Counted from the first letter of the stretch, positions 24,804 through 33,720 are shown. The stretch is DNA of 64,000 nt from Parapedobacter indicus (GCF_900113765.1 NZ_FOQO01000005.1:266762-330761), one strand, 5' to 3'. Numbers and translations are program-made. The notes: generated from the letters alone by a model not told the origin.

Positions 24804-26228
24804 TTAGCATACGATGGTTAGATGCACAAAATACTCCTGTGTAGTTTCCCGTATCACCAGGTCGTACCTGTTGGGATACAGCATTGCCAATCGCTGCTTC
24901 ACATTTTCCAATCCAACGCCCGAATGGCGCCGCTCCGGATCAGATTCCGGCTTCCTGTGTATGCTATTATGGATGTCGAAATGGACCTTCCCTTCCGATT
25001 CATATAGACTGACTTTAATCCATGATTTTTCTTGCAGGCTGATACCGTGTTTGAAGGCATTCTCCACAAACGGAATGAGCAGCATCGGCGCAATGTAGGT
25101 GCTTTCCAATGCGTCCGCAATGTCGCACTCCACGGTAATCCCCTTGGAAGTAGCGGTACGCAACAGCTGCAGGTCGATGTAATTGCGGAGATAGTCGATT
25201 TCGCGGGCTAGTAGAATACGATCCTGATTGTTTTCATGCAGCATAAAGCGCATCATATCACCCAATTTCTGGATGCCTGTAGCCGTACGCTCAGCATCTT
25301 CCTGAAGCGCGGTACCATACAGTGTATTTAAGATATTGAACAGGAAATGGGGATTGATTTGCGAACGCAGGAAGCTGAGGTCCGCCGAGGTCTGCCCGAG
25401 TTCCATTTTGAGGTTCACCAATTGACTGATGCGATCCTTTTGCCGTTGGTACACGAAATTGACCAGCGGGATCATGATCAGGTTGATGCAAATCCATAGC
25501 ACGAAAAACAACTCCTCGGCCGACCTGATCACACTCACAAGGAACAGTCCGGAAGGAATGAAGGCCACAAACGACAGCCCAATCGCAATCAGCAAATAAA
25601 GCGGGAAGGTATACCGGCGTTTTTCTTTCAAGGGTAACAACCAATAGATGTTCAGCGCAAAGATTAAGTAGATATAAGGCACGATCGCCAACCAGAATGC
25701 TGCGAGTTTTCCCTCAACCGCCATCAACATCACAAAAATCAATGTACCTCCACCCAGCACCACCAGGCTTTCCTTTGCAATGCGCGTTGCGAGCGTATTG
25801 CGTGTGTGCTGTAAGTAGCGGATAAGCCGCTTGATTCCCTCATAGGCAAAGAGAAGCAACAACACTAGCAACGCACCCCCCAATGACTCCCCGCGCTTCA
25901 GGTGTGGAACAAACCTGCCATCGTCCCAATGGTGATAGTCTCTTAGGTGGTAGTCGCGTACCCAAATACAACTTGTTAGTCCCAGCCAAACTAAAAAGAA
26001 AAGCAACAACGTGGTGGCAATACCCACATCGATTTTACGGACTTGGAAAAATGATGGCGAAATCCATTGGGTGAATGCTAGGTAGGCCCCATAAATCACG
26101 GTAGCGTAGGCCATCAGCGAAACCGCATGCCGGGCACTGCCGGAATTGCCCTGGTTACTGAAAATAAGCACAAGCACAAAGCCATAAATCCCTGTGGCCA
26201 GAATGGTTTCGATACGATTTAACTTCAT
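24804..26228 (-). CDS. LytS/YehU-type sensor histidine kinase
   Basis: About seven or eight hydrophobic segments span residues 10-265. A His_kinase domain follows with the phospho-accepting His in SFLRSQINPHFLFNILNTLY. The ATP-binding part has LIPFVENAFKHGI (N box) and HSGVGLENVKQRLAMLYP (G box). It is the first gene of a three-gene operon with the thioredoxin-like protein and the LytTR regulator. The large membrane part has no recognised ligand-binding domain. Confidence 0.92.
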   Translation of the reverse strand: MKLNRIETILATGIYGFVLVLIFSNQGNSGSARHAVSLMAYATVIYGAYLAFTQWISPSFFQVRKIDVGIATTLLLFFLVWLGLTSCIWVRDYHLRDYHHWDDGRFVPHLKRGESLGGALLVLLLLFAYEGIKRLIRYLQHTRNTLATRIAKESLVVLGGGTLIFVMLMAVEGKLAAFWLAIVPYIYLIFALNIYWLLPLKEKRRYTFPLYLLIAIGLSFVAFIPSGLFLVSVIRSAEELFFVLWICINLIMIPLVNFVYQRQKDRISQLVNLKMELGQTSADLSFLRSQINPHFLFNILNTLYGTALQEDAERTATGIQKLGDMMRFMLHENNQDRILLAREIDYLRNYIDLQLLRTATSKGITVECDIADALESTYIAPMLLIPFVENAFKHGISLQEKSWIKVSLYESEGKVHFDIHNSIHRKPESDPERRHSGVGLENVKQRLAMLYPNRYDLVIRETTQEYFVHLTIVC

Positions 26229-26322
26229 AATAATCGGATGTTTTCAACAAAAAAAGCCAATCGCTTGCGGGATAGCAATCAAATGGGGTGAAATAGGTCG
26301 GTTTTGTGATGAACGAGAGATT

Positions 26323-27417
26323 CTATAAGGTTTGATCTTCCCAAAGCCGGGCTTTTTGCTTTTCCAGGCCTCGTTGCACCTTGGTATCATACACCCCATC
26401 CACAATGGCGATTTCAGCATCGCGGTCTTTGCCAGAACGATGGATATCGACGGTCTGTTGGTCGTGTAGGGTGATATCGTATGCATCGCGTGCGCTCATC
26501 AGTTTTACAAAGACCGGGAGACATTCAAAAAAGACGAAAAGCAGCATGATGAAGGCGATCGACCAGTAATTGGATTCGTTTCGTGTACCATCGGGATTGT
26601 ATTTCAGGTCGCCAAGGGCAGCATTGCGGTCGGCGAATCCCGCTACATTAACAGCGCTGTCCAGCGAGGTACCGGTAAGCAATTGTTGGTCCAGTAGTCC
26701 TTCAAATTGTTTACGTTGCTGGAGGTAACTTTCCTGCTGCCCGATCCGTGTTCGGAGTGTGTCAAGGTATTGTTCCTGCTTGTCAAGTTCGGCCTGGCGT
26801 TGCTTGGCATAGGGGCCGTACCCAACGATGCCCGAAGTTTCTACGGTTTTTTCGCCAAAGGTTTCCATTTTCAGCTTGATGCGGTCGGATTTTAGGGTGG
26901 CTTCGAGCGAATCCCGTTCGGTTTTCAATTCTGCCACTTTGACTAGTTCGACTGCGTATTTGCTCTCGAAGGCTTTATTGAGCGTATCGATATGGGCCCG
27001 TTGGCGGTCAAGGTAGGTTGTTCGCAACTGTTCGCGGATTTCTTTGTCGAATACCTTAAGTTCCAAGGGGCGGGCGATAACGATACCGATGAGGACGGCG
27101 AGCAAGATGCGGGGGGTGGCTTGCAGGAATTGCCGGAAGCCGCTGGCGTTTTTGTTAATGCTCGATACGATGTAGCGATCCATGTTGAAGATGGCTAAAC
27201 CCCAAAGGAGACCGAAAAGGAGTGCATATACAACCGAAAACGCTGCTCCGCTGAAGACGAAATATAATGCATATCCTCCTGACAAGGCCGCAAACAGTCC
27301 CGTAAAGAAAATGGTGGCTCCAATCCCCACGTATTTATTGTGTTCAGCGGGATATTTCGCTAACGTTGCTTGGTGTATACCGCTGCACCACCAAAAAAAT
27401 TGCGTCACCTTGTTCAT
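26323..27417 (-). CDS. DUF4407 membrane protein
   Basis: Two pairs of membrane helices near residues 28-80 and 100-118, a charged coiled coil (about 125-240), and a further membrane segment (SIAFIMLLFVFFECLPVFVKL, shown as part of a run of hydrophobics) match the DUF4407 family. Segments such as FFWWCSGIHQATLAKYPAE and FNMDRYIVSSINKN are characteristic. Function is unknown. It has its own promoter and is separated from the kinase operon by about 95 bases, so it is probably not part of it. Confidence 0.8.
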   Translation of the reverse strand: MNKVTQFFWWCSGIHQATLAKYPAEHNKYVGIGATIFFTGLFAALSGGYALYFVFSGAAFSVVYALLFGLLWGLAIFNMDRYIVSSINKNASGFRQFLQATPRILLAVLIGIVIARPLELKVFDKEIREQLRTTYLDRQRAHIDTLNKAFESKYAVELVKVAELKTERDSLEATLKSDRIKLKMETFGEKTVETSGIVGYGPYAKQRQAELDKQEQYLDTLRTRIGQQESYLQQRKQFEGLLDQQLLTGTSLDSAVNVAGFADRNAALGDLKYNPDGTRNESNYWSIAFIMLLFVFFECLPVFVKLMSARDAYDITLHDQQTVDIHRSGKDRDAEIAIVDGVYDTKVQRGLEKQKARLWEDQTL

Positions 27418-27486
27418 CGTGTCGAGCTATTCCAATTCATAAGACAAACGGAATGTGCAAATTGTTACAGTCCGCTTGATTCGACA

Positions 27487-27494
27487 CAAAGGTA
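27487..27494 (-). promoter_or_regulatory. -7 promoter box TACCTTTG for the DUF4407 gene
   Basis: TACCTTTG on the minus strand, about 70 bases before the ATG at 27417. No convincing -33 TTG. Confidence 0.4.
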
Positions 27495-27563
27495 GCAGCC
27501 GCGTGATAAATCAGGTAGCCCGTGTGATGAAACCGCTAAAAAGCGGGATGAAAGCAACAGGCG

Positions 27564-28331
27564 TCAAAAATCTGAATATTCTGCGGGGTATAAGAAAATC
27601 TGCTGGTTGCGGGATACGTTGTGTTGGTATTCGGGCCGGGCGGAAAGCTCTTTCCAGTAAGCGTCCTTGCCGAAGGCCTCCCAGTGCTCATCTCGCGACT
27701 GTTTGTTTTCGAAGGTGGTGAGGTACATGAGGTTGGGCATACGGCTTCCGGCGACGACCTCTCCGTAAAAAACTGCATTGAATCCCAATCGTTTGAACAG
27801 CCCGATTTCGTCGCCCTTGTTAAACATTTCCACTTTGTTACGGTAATAGGCCTCGGTGGGTCCTTCGTAACTTCTGAGTTCGTATACGCGATCGGATTTG
27901 GGGGATGTGAGATCCGGGAGCTGGACATGCGGGCTATCAACGAACGCATTCAGCAGAATTGTCTCAATCCGATCATACGGTGGACGGTCGTAGGAAGCAT
28001 TTAAGTAGACCTCTCCGTCTGTTTTGAACATTTTGTCCCGTTGAAGGGCATCTTCCAATGCGGCAAATTGATCGTAAGAGGTATAGGGAATAAATACATA
28101 AACAAGCTGCTCGCTTTCAGTTTCGGGAGCAGCAATGGGTTTAAATACACCGACTTTTGAGATGCCCGCCCGGTGGAGGGCGGGAAGGTACGCATTTTGC
28201 AGGAAATCTTCCAGTTGCTGCGACTGTTGGTGAGTTTTTAGGTGATATATCTTCAGTTGATAAAAATCACGGCCATGGGCTAGCAGCGCCAACGAGCAAG
28301 CGGTAAAAAGCAACAGTACTTTGGTTTTCAT
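27564..28331 (-). CDS. NIPSNAP-family secreted protein
   Basis: A signal peptide (MKTKVLLLFTACSLALLAHG) precedes two tandem ferredoxin-like NIPSNAP modules. The first has DFYQLKIYHLKTHQQSQQLE and YVFIPYTSYDQFAALEDAL; the second has RVYELRSYEGPTEAYYRNKV, LFKRLGFNAVFYGEVVAGS and LMYLTTFENKQSRDEHWEAF. Family function in bacteria is not established. The upstream region, including the ATG, is a near-copy of sequence at 35578-35645 before the acylphosphatase gene. Confidence 0.85.
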   Translation of the reverse strand: MKTKVLLLFTACSLALLAHGRDFYQLKIYHLKTHQQSQQLEDFLQNAYLPALHRAGISKVGVFKPIAAPETESEQLVYVFIPYTSYDQFAALEDALQRDKMFKTDGEVYLNASYDRPPYDRIETILLNAFVDSPHVQLPDLTSPKSDRVYELRSYEGPTEAYYRNKVEMFNKGDEIGLFKRLGFNAVFYGEVVAGSRMPNLMYLTTFENKQSRDEHWEAFGKDAYWKELSARPEYQHNVSRNQQIFLYPAEYSDF

Positions 28332-28398
28332 TTGAAAATAGTTATTGATTCTTGTTTGTTTTCAGTGGCATCAATGAATGCTTCGCAGTTTGTTATTA
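28328..28398 (-). repeat. Dispersed upstream repeat, copy A (NIPSNAP gene)
   Basis: About 70 bases spanning the ATG of the NIPSNAP gene match 35578-35645 with a few substitutions and two small gaps. Shared blocks include TCATTTGAA, AGTTATT and AATGAATGCTTCGC (plus strand). A small inverted repeat related to GCATTnATTAATGC lies inside. Confidence 0.7.
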
Positions 28399-28562
28399 AA
28401 TATCAGCGCCAAATTAAACCGATTTGCGTGATATTAACGTAACAATCTTGTAGCGTTTGCCGACCGTACTTAGAAACACCAGTTTGCACGCGGCATTTAT
28501 TGTTGCAGCAATTGCCATTGCTAAGGGAGATGTGTTATTTTGTGGACGTAAATTTCATTACT

Positions 28563-29558
28563 ATGCGATACAGGACATTGACGGGGACAGGATTAGATTT
28601 GTCGGTTATTACATTTGGTGCGTGGGCCGCTGGCGGTTGGATGTGGGGCGGTACGGAACGGAAAGATGCTGTAGAAGCAATCAGGGCTTCTTATGACCTG
28701 GGGGTAAACTCCATTGATACGGCTCCCATCTACGGACAGGGCACAAGCGAAGAAATTGTTGGAGAAGCCATTAAGGGGATTCCACGTGATAAGGTTTATC
28801 TTCTGACCAAATACGGGATGCGTTGGGACCTGGTGAAGGGGACGCTTGCTTCTCACAGTAAGAACAATTCGGGTGAAGATATCGATATTTATAAATATGC
28901 GGGAAAAGAAAGCGTCATCAAAGAATGCGAAGACAGTCTTCGTCGACTGAGAACCGATTATATCGACCTTTATCAAATCCATTGGCCGGATGTTACCACG
29001 CCGATATCGGAAACCATGGAAGCCGTGGCCCAGCTGATTCAACAGGGCAAAATCCGCTATGCAGGTGTGTGCAATTACAACGTCGAGCAACTGGCGGAAG
29101 CATCCAGGTATGTGGATATTGTATCCAATCAGGTGCCTTACAGCATGGTTAAACGCGGCATTGAGGCCGAGGTGGTTCCCTATTGTCTTGGCCAGGAGAA
29201 ATCTATTTTGGCGTACAGCCCCATGGAACGCGGATTGCTCACCGGCAAGATGAAGCCCGGACATAAGTTTAGTGAAGGCGATCACCGTGCGAAGCTTTAT
29301 TTCTTCAGTGAGGAAAATCTACGGCGTACAAATGCATTTCTGGAAACGATTAAACCGTTAGCAACAGAAAAAGGGATTTCTCTGGGGCAGCTGACCCTAC
29401 TATGGACATTGGAACAACCCGGAATTACCATTGCGTTGGTTGGCGCCCGGAATGCTGAGCAGGCCATTCAGAATGCAAAGACGACCGATGCAAGCCTTGC
29501 CGCCGAGGAAATCGCTTTCATCTCCTCGGAATTGGATAAACTGGAACTGGTTAAGTAG
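28563..29558 (+). CDS. Aldo/keto reductase
   Basis: A NADPH-dependent aldo/keto reductase barrel with the catalytic tetrad visible: Asp in SIDTAPIYGQGTSEE (Tyr in the same segment), Lys in YLLTKYGMRW, and His in LYQIHWPD. The cofactor segment is LVGARNAEQAIQNAKT near the C-terminus. The ATG at 28563 (MRYRTLTGTGLDLSV) is chosen over 28500 because it matches the family start. The substrate is unknown. It precedes the trp leader by about 60 bases. Confidence 0.9.
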   Translation: MRYRTLTGTGLDLSVITFGAWAAGGWMWGGTERKDAVEAIRASYDLGVNSIDTAPIYGQGTSEEIVGEAIKGIPRDKVYLLTKYGMRWDLVKGTLASHSKNNSGEDIDIYKYAGKESVIKECEDSLRRLRTDYIDLYQIHWPDVTTPISETMEAVAQLIQQGKIRYAGVCNYNVEQLAEASRYVDIVSNQVPYSMVKRGIEAEVVPYCLGQEKSILAYSPMERGLLTGKMKPGHKFSEGDHRAKLYFFSEENLRRTNAFLETIKPLATEKGISLGQLTLLWTLEQPGITIALVGARNAEQAIQNAKTTDASLAAEEIAFISSELDKLELVK

Positions 29559-29583
29559 GCTGGATTATTTTTTGTTCCAAAAA

Positions 29584-29613
29584 TTTGTTTGCACAATATT
29601 TTTTATATTTTTG
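29584..29613 (+). promoter_or_regulatory. trp promoter (TTTG-N18-TATTTTTG)
   Basis: TTTG (29584-29587) and TATTTTTG (29606-29613) form a good Bacteroidota promoter, with spacing one base shorter than usual. Transcription should begin just before the leader-peptide ATG at 29620. Confidence 0.6.
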
Positions 29614-29619
29614 CCTTCT

Positions 29620-29706
29620 ATGTTGATGAATACGTTCCACATGGTATCATGGTGGTGGCTCGGTGAAGAAAACGTCGGGCCAGTAGGAACAAGTACATAT
29701 TCCTAA
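29620..29706 (+). CDS. trpL: trp operon leader peptide
   Basis: A 28-codon frame begins MLMNTFHMVSWWWLG and ends at TAA 29704-29706. Three consecutive Trp codons (29650-29658) are a very rare arrangement and lie just before the attenuator and trpE. The ATG at 29626 is an alternative start. Ribosome stalling at the Trp codons would favour the antiterminator over the terminator. Confidence 0.8.
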   Translation: MLMNTFHMVSWWWLGEENVGPVGTSTYS

Positions 29707-29764
29707 TCAACCAAGGCTTTGGAATATATCGCCCGACGGATTTTTAGAAACGTCGGGTTTTTTT
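29673..29764 (+). promoter_or_regulatory. trp attenuator (antiterminator and terminator hairpins)
   Basis: Three mutually exclusive segments are visible: CGTCGGGC at 29673-29680, GCCCGACG at 29731-29738, and CGTCGGG at 29751-29757 followed by seven T (29758-29764). The second pairs perfectly with the first (antiterminator) or with the third (terminator). GTTCC (29634-29638) can also pair with GGAAC (29686-29690) as a possible protector hairpin. This is classic ribosome-mediated trp attenuation, read directly from sequence; activity is untested. Confidence 0.8.
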
Positions 29765-29783
29765 GTTACTATAAGTTGAGATA

Positions 29784-31193
29784 ATGACATATCGATTTAA
29801 AACCACGTACAAACAGTTGCTGGCCGATACAACCACGCCGGTAAGCACTTATCTCCGGCTTCGGGATGTATTCCCGAATAGCTTGCTATTGGAAAGTTCC
29901 GACTATCATAGTCGCGAAAATAACATGAGTTACATTTGCTGTGAGCCGATCGCTGGCATCAAATTGGATCGTCATCACCTTGAAATATGGTATCCACAGG
30001 GTAAGCCTGAACGAAAGGCAGCTTCGGGTATCGACTTGCGGGAGGAAGTATCCCAATTTAGGAATGCGTTTCAGGAAGCCGCCGATACGGATTTTAGGTT
30101 TATCTCCAATGGACTTTTTGGGTTTTTCACCTTTGATACGGTTACCCATTTCGAGGACATTGAGTTGACGAGCCTACCTGATCCGAATCGGGATATCCCC
30201 TATTTACAGTATCATGTCTATCGGTATGTGATCGCTATCGACCATTTCCGCAATCAACTTTACATTTTCGAGCATCAGCTCGAAGATGAAGTGCGGTCGT
30301 CGGGATTGGAAAAAATGCAATACCTTATTCAAAACAAGAATTTTCCTGAGTATAGCTTTTCCCTTAATGGAGCGGAAACGTCTAACATGAGCGACGAAGG
30401 GTTTGAATCGCTAGTGGTAAAAATGAAAAGCCATATTTACCGGGGGGATGTCTTTCAGATCGTGCCGTCCCGGAGTTTTTCCCGGCCTTTTTTGGGCGAT
30501 GAGTTCAATGTATACCGTACCTTGCGGTCCATCAACCCCTCTCCCTACTTGTTTTATTTTGACTATGGCGATTTCAAGTTATTCGGTTCATCGCCCGAGG
30601 CTCAATTGACCATCCGCAATCGGGAAGCCACCATTTACCCCATCGCTGGCACCTTCAAGCGGAGTGGAAATCAGGAGCAGGATGAAAAAATAGCCGAAGC
30701 GTTGAAAGCGGATCCCAAGGAAAGCGCTGAGCACGTTATGCTGGTGGATCTGGCGCGGAATGACTTGAGCCGGCACTGTGAGCAGGTGCATGTTAAATCG
30801 TACAAAGAGGCGCAGTATTATTCACACATTATCCACCTGGTGTCAAAAGTATGTGGCACACTGAAGGAGGGAGTTAATTCATTTGATGTGGTGGGCGATA
30901 CGTTTCCTGCAGGTACACTCAGCGGTGCGCCGAAACATATGGCCATGCAACTGATCGACCGGTATGAAAATCAACAGCGGAGTTTTTACAGCGGCGCCAT
31001 CGGTTATATGGGGTTCAACGGGGATTTTAACCATGCCATCATGATCCGGTCGTTTCTGAGTCGCCAAAATACGCTGCATTACCAAGCGGGAGCGGGCATC
31101 GTATCGGATTCGGATCCGGAGATGGAGCGCCAAGAGGTAAACAACAAAATTGCCGCATTGCGCAAAGCATTGGAATTGGCACAAGATATTTAA
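29784..31193 (+). CDS. trpE: Anthranilate synthase component I
   Basis: TrpE converts chorismate and ammonia to anthranilate. It has the Trp feedback motif LLESSD near residue 36, and chorismate-binding segments GDVFQIVPSRSFSRPF, PSPYLFYFDYGDFKLFGSSP, YPIAGTFKRSG, HVMLVDLARNDLSRHC and FPAGTLSGAPKHMAM. Length (469 residues) is typical. It is the first structural gene after the attenuator and is followed eight bases later by its glutaminase partner trpG. Confidence 0.96.
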   Translation: MTYRFKTTYKQLLADTTTPVSTYLRLRDVFPNSLLLESSDYHSRENNMSYICCEPIAGIKLDRHHLEIWYPQGKPERKAASGIDLREEVSQFRNAFQEAADTDFRFISNGLFGFFTFDTVTHFEDIELTSLPDPNRDIPYLQYHVYRYVIAIDHFRNQLYIFEHQLEDEVRSSGLEKMQYLIQNKNFPEYSFSLNGAETSNMSDEGFESLVVKMKSHIYRGDVFQIVPSRSFSRPFLGDEFNVYRTLRSINPSPYLFYFDYGDFKLFGSSPEAQLTIRNREATIYPIAGTFKRSGNQEQDEKIAEALKADPKESAEHVMLVDLARNDLSRHCEQVHVKSYKEAQYYSHIIHLVSKVCGTLKEGVNSFDVVGDTFPAGTLSGAPKHMAMQLIDRYENQQRSFYSGAIGYMGFNGDFNHAIMIRSFLSRQNTLHYQAGAGIVSDSDPEMERQEVNNKIAALRKALELAQDI

Positions 31194-31200
31194 TAGAAAG

Positions 31201-31845
31201 ATGAACAGCTTGCAAAAACCATCGCCTAACATTTTGGTGATAGACAATTATGATTCCTTTACGTTCAATTTAGTGCACCTCCTGCATGAGTGCGGGCACG
31301 ATGCCACCGTATGGCGCAATGACAAGTTTGCGTTGGCAGAAGTTGCCGCTTTTGACAAGATTCTCCTGTCGCCCGGTCCGGGTATTCCGAAAGAGGCAGG
31401 GTTGTTATTGGATGTCATCCGTACTTATGGGGCTTCCAAAAGCATATTGGGGATTTGCCTTGGCCAACAAGCGATAGCGGAGGTATACGGAGGGAGGCTT
31501 TACAACCTGACCAAGCCGGTGCACGGTACCGCCACTCCTATCCATGTTACGGTTTCCGAAGAACCGATTTTCCGCGGACTACCATCGTCTTTTTCCGTAG
31601 GCCGATACCACTCTTGGGCGGTTTCGCGTGGGGACTTTCCGGATTCGCTGTCCATCACGGCAGAGGATGAACAGGGAGTTATCATGGCGTTATCTCACAA
31701 AATACTGGATGTAAAAGGACTGCAGTTTCATCCCGAATCGGTGCTCACGGCACATGGAAAAGAGATGATTGCCAATTGGCTCGACGCTGCTCCGCACCAA
31801 CACGGTGTGGACCAGACCGATCCGCATACCTTGTATTCGGCTTAA
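31201..31845 (+). CDS. trpG: Anthranilate synthase component II (glutamine amidotransferase)
   Basis: A class I glutaminase that supplies ammonia to TrpE. It has ILVIDNYDSFTFNLVHLLHE, ILLSPGPGIPKEAG, the nucleophile Cys in ILGICLGQQAIAE, and the His-Glu pair in LQFHPESVLTAHG. The ATG at 31201 is chosen over the longer frame from 31150, which would overlap trpE. No phosphoribosyltransferase (TrpD) domain follows; the protein ends at 214 residues. Confidence 0.94.
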   Translation: MNSLQKPSPNILVIDNYDSFTFNLVHLLHECGHDATVWRNDKFALAEVAAFDKILLSPGPGIPKEAGLLLDVIRTYGASKSILGICLGQQAIAEVYGGRLYNLTKPVHGTATPIHVTVSEEPIFRGLPSSFSVGRYHSWAVSRGDFPDSLSITAEDEQGVIMALSHKILDVKGLQFHPESVLTAHGKEMIANWLDAAPHQHGVDQTDPHTLYSA

Positions 31846-31871
31846 CGATTACGTACACAAAAGAACGAAGC

Positions 31872-32654
31872 ATGACCATCCTGGATAAAATTATTGTTAA
31901 AAAGAAGGAGGAAGTTGAACAGGCAAAGGCCGCTTTGGCGATTGCCGATTTGGAGGCAATGCCACTGTTTGAGCGATCGTGTTATTCGCTGCGCGATTCG
32001 ATACATCACCCCGAGCGGAATGGGATCGTAGCGGAATATAAGCGGGCATCGCCCTCCAAAGGCATCATCAACGACCATTCGTCCGTAGCCGAGGTGGCGG
32101 CGGGTTACCAAGCCGCGGGGGCTTCAGCGGTTTCTGTACTTACGGACACTGAATTTTTCAGGGGTAGCCTTGCCGATCTGACTGCGGCCCGTGCGGCCTT
32201 GCAGCTTCCGCTGCTCCGCAAAGAATTTATTATTGACGAATTTCAGCTTGTCGAAGCGAAGGCATACGGCGCCGACATCATCTTGTTGATTGCGGCTGTG
32301 CTTGACCCCAAGCGGGTACAAGTATTGGCCGCGTTTGCACAGTCGCTCGGCTTGCATGTGTTGCTGGAGGTGCATAACCGGGAAGAACTGGAGCGCAACA
32401 TCGGAGATAGTGTGGATGCCATCGGTGTAAACAACCGCAATCTAAAGGATTTCTCTGTATCGCTCGATCATTCGCTGGAGCTGGTGGACTTGATCCCCGA
32501 CCGATTTATTAAGGTGTCAGAAAGCGGGATCAGCGACCCGGCAACGATCCGTCAACTACGTAAGGCAGGTTTCCAAGGGTTTCTTATCGGCGAGAATTTC
32601 ATGAAGACCGGAAATCCTGCACAGGCGATTAAGGAGTTCGCAACGGCATTGTAA
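31872..32654 (+). CDS. trpC: Indole-3-glycerol phosphate synthase
   Basis: A TIM-barrel enzyme that closes the indole ring in tryptophan synthesis. It begins MTILDKIIVKKKEEVEQAK and has IVAEYKRASPSKGIIN, VLTDTEFFRGSLADL, LLRKEFIIDEFQLVEAK, ILLIAAVL, GVNNRNLKDF and VSESGISDPATI. It follows trpG by 26 bases. The usual trpD is not between them, and trpF, trpB and trpA do not follow; the next gene is dus. Confidence 0.95.
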   Translation: MTILDKIIVKKKEEVEQAKAALAIADLEAMPLFERSCYSLRDSIHHPERNGIVAEYKRASPSKGIINDHSSVAEVAAGYQAAGASAVSVLTDTEFFRGSLADLTAARAALQLPLLRKEFIIDEFQLVEAKAYGADIILLIAAVLDPKRVQVLAAFAQSLGLHVLLEVHNREELERNIGDSVDAIGVNNRNLKDFSVSLDHSLELVDLIPDRFIKVSESGISDPATIRQLRKAGFQGFLIGENFMKTGNPAQAIKEFATAL

Positions 32655-32690
32655 GACGGCATCTGTATGCTGCGCGTGAATTTTTTTCTG

Positions 32691-32698
32691 TATTTTTG
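32691..32698 (+). promoter_or_regulatory. -7 promoter box TATTTTTG for dus
   Basis: TATTTTTG lies 15 bases before the ATG at 32714 and after the trpC stop, which suggests that dus is a separate transcription unit. The -33 element is unclear. Confidence 0.4.
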
Positions 32699-32713
32699 CA
32701 GCAGGTAATTGGT

Positions 32714-33709
32714 ATGTCTGTTAAAATTGGAGCTCATATTGAACTGGGTGACTTCCCGCTGCTCCTCGCACCCATGGAGGATGTGAGCGATCCGCCTTTC
32801 CGCTTTGTATGCAAGCAAAATGGAGTGGATATGATGTATACCGAATTTATTTCGTCCGAAGGGCTCATCCGCGATGCCGCCAAAAGCCGCCAAAAGCTGG
32901 ATATCTTCGAATACGAACGTCCCATCGGCATTCAGATTTTCGGAAGTGACATCGACACGATGCGTGAGGCTACCGAAATTGCCAGTCAGGTAAATCCCGA
33001 TCTGATCGACATTAACTACGGTTGCCCTGTAAAAAATGTGGCCTGCCGGGGCGCCGGGGCGAGCTTGCTGCAGGATATCGATAAAATGACGGCCATGACC
33101 AAAGCCGTTGTCGAAGCTACCCACTTGCCTGTGACGGTGAAAACACGCCTTGGCTGGGACGACGATACCAAAAATGTATATGAAGTGGCCGAACGCCTGC
33201 AGGACGTGGGTATCCAGGCGTTGAGTATCCATGGCCGTACGCGTTCGCAGATGTATAAAGGGCTTGCCGATTGGCACCTCATCCGCGAAGTGAAGCGCAA
33301 CCCCCGCATCCGCATTCCAATATTCGGGAATGGAGACGTGGACAGCGTGGAAAAAGCCGCGGCATGGCGCATGGAATATGAGGTGGACGGCATTATGATT
33401 GGGCGGGCCTCCATCGGCTATCCATGGATATTCCGCGAGATCAAGCATTTTTTCCATACCGGCGAATACCTACCCGGCCCAACCATTGCCGAGCGGGTAG
33501 CCGTATGCCGTACGCACCTGGAAAAATCTGTAGCATGGAAAGGGGGAAAAACCGGCATCTTTGAAATGCGCCGTCACTATGCCAACTATTTCAAAGGCAT
33601 TCCCCATTTCAAGGAATACCGTATGAAACTGGTTTCGCTCAATGATATCGCAGATATCCATGCCGTGCTTGACGAAATCAACGAACAATTTGAGCTGGAG
33701 GTTGCCTAA
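32714..33709 (+). CDS. dusB: tRNA-dihydrouridine synthase (DusB-type)
   Basis: An FMN enzyme that reduces uridines in the tRNA D-loop. It has APMEDVSDPPFR, DINYGCPVKNVACRGAGASL with the catalytic Cys, TVKTRLGWDD, SIHGRTRSQMYKG, FGNGDVDS and GIMIGRASIGYPWIFREI. The ATG at 32714 (MSVKIGAHIE) is used rather than the TTG at 32696, which overlaps the promoter box. It ends 11 bases before the convergent flippase gene. Confidence 0.93.
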   Translation: MSVKIGAHIELGDFPLLLAPMEDVSDPPFRFVCKQNGVDMMYTEFISSEGLIRDAAKSRQKLDIFEYERPIGIQIFGSDIDTMREATEIASQVNPDLIDINYGCPVKNVACRGAGASLLQDIDKMTAMTKAVVEATHLPVTVKTRLGWDDDTKNVYEVAERLQDVGIQALSIHGRTRSQMYKGLADWHLIREVKRNPRIRIPIFGNGDVDSVEKAAAWRMEYEVDGIMIGRASIGYPWIFREIKHFFHTGEYLPGPTIAERVAVCRTHLEKSVAWKGGKTGIFEMRRHYANYFKGIPHFKEYRMKLVSLNDIADIHAVLDEINEQFELEVA

Positions 33710-33720
33710 ACTTATCTGTG

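Noticed and set aside
28593-29285. A 230-codon minus-strand frame
   Set aside because: Antisense of the aldo/keto reductase with clear catalytic residues on the other strand.
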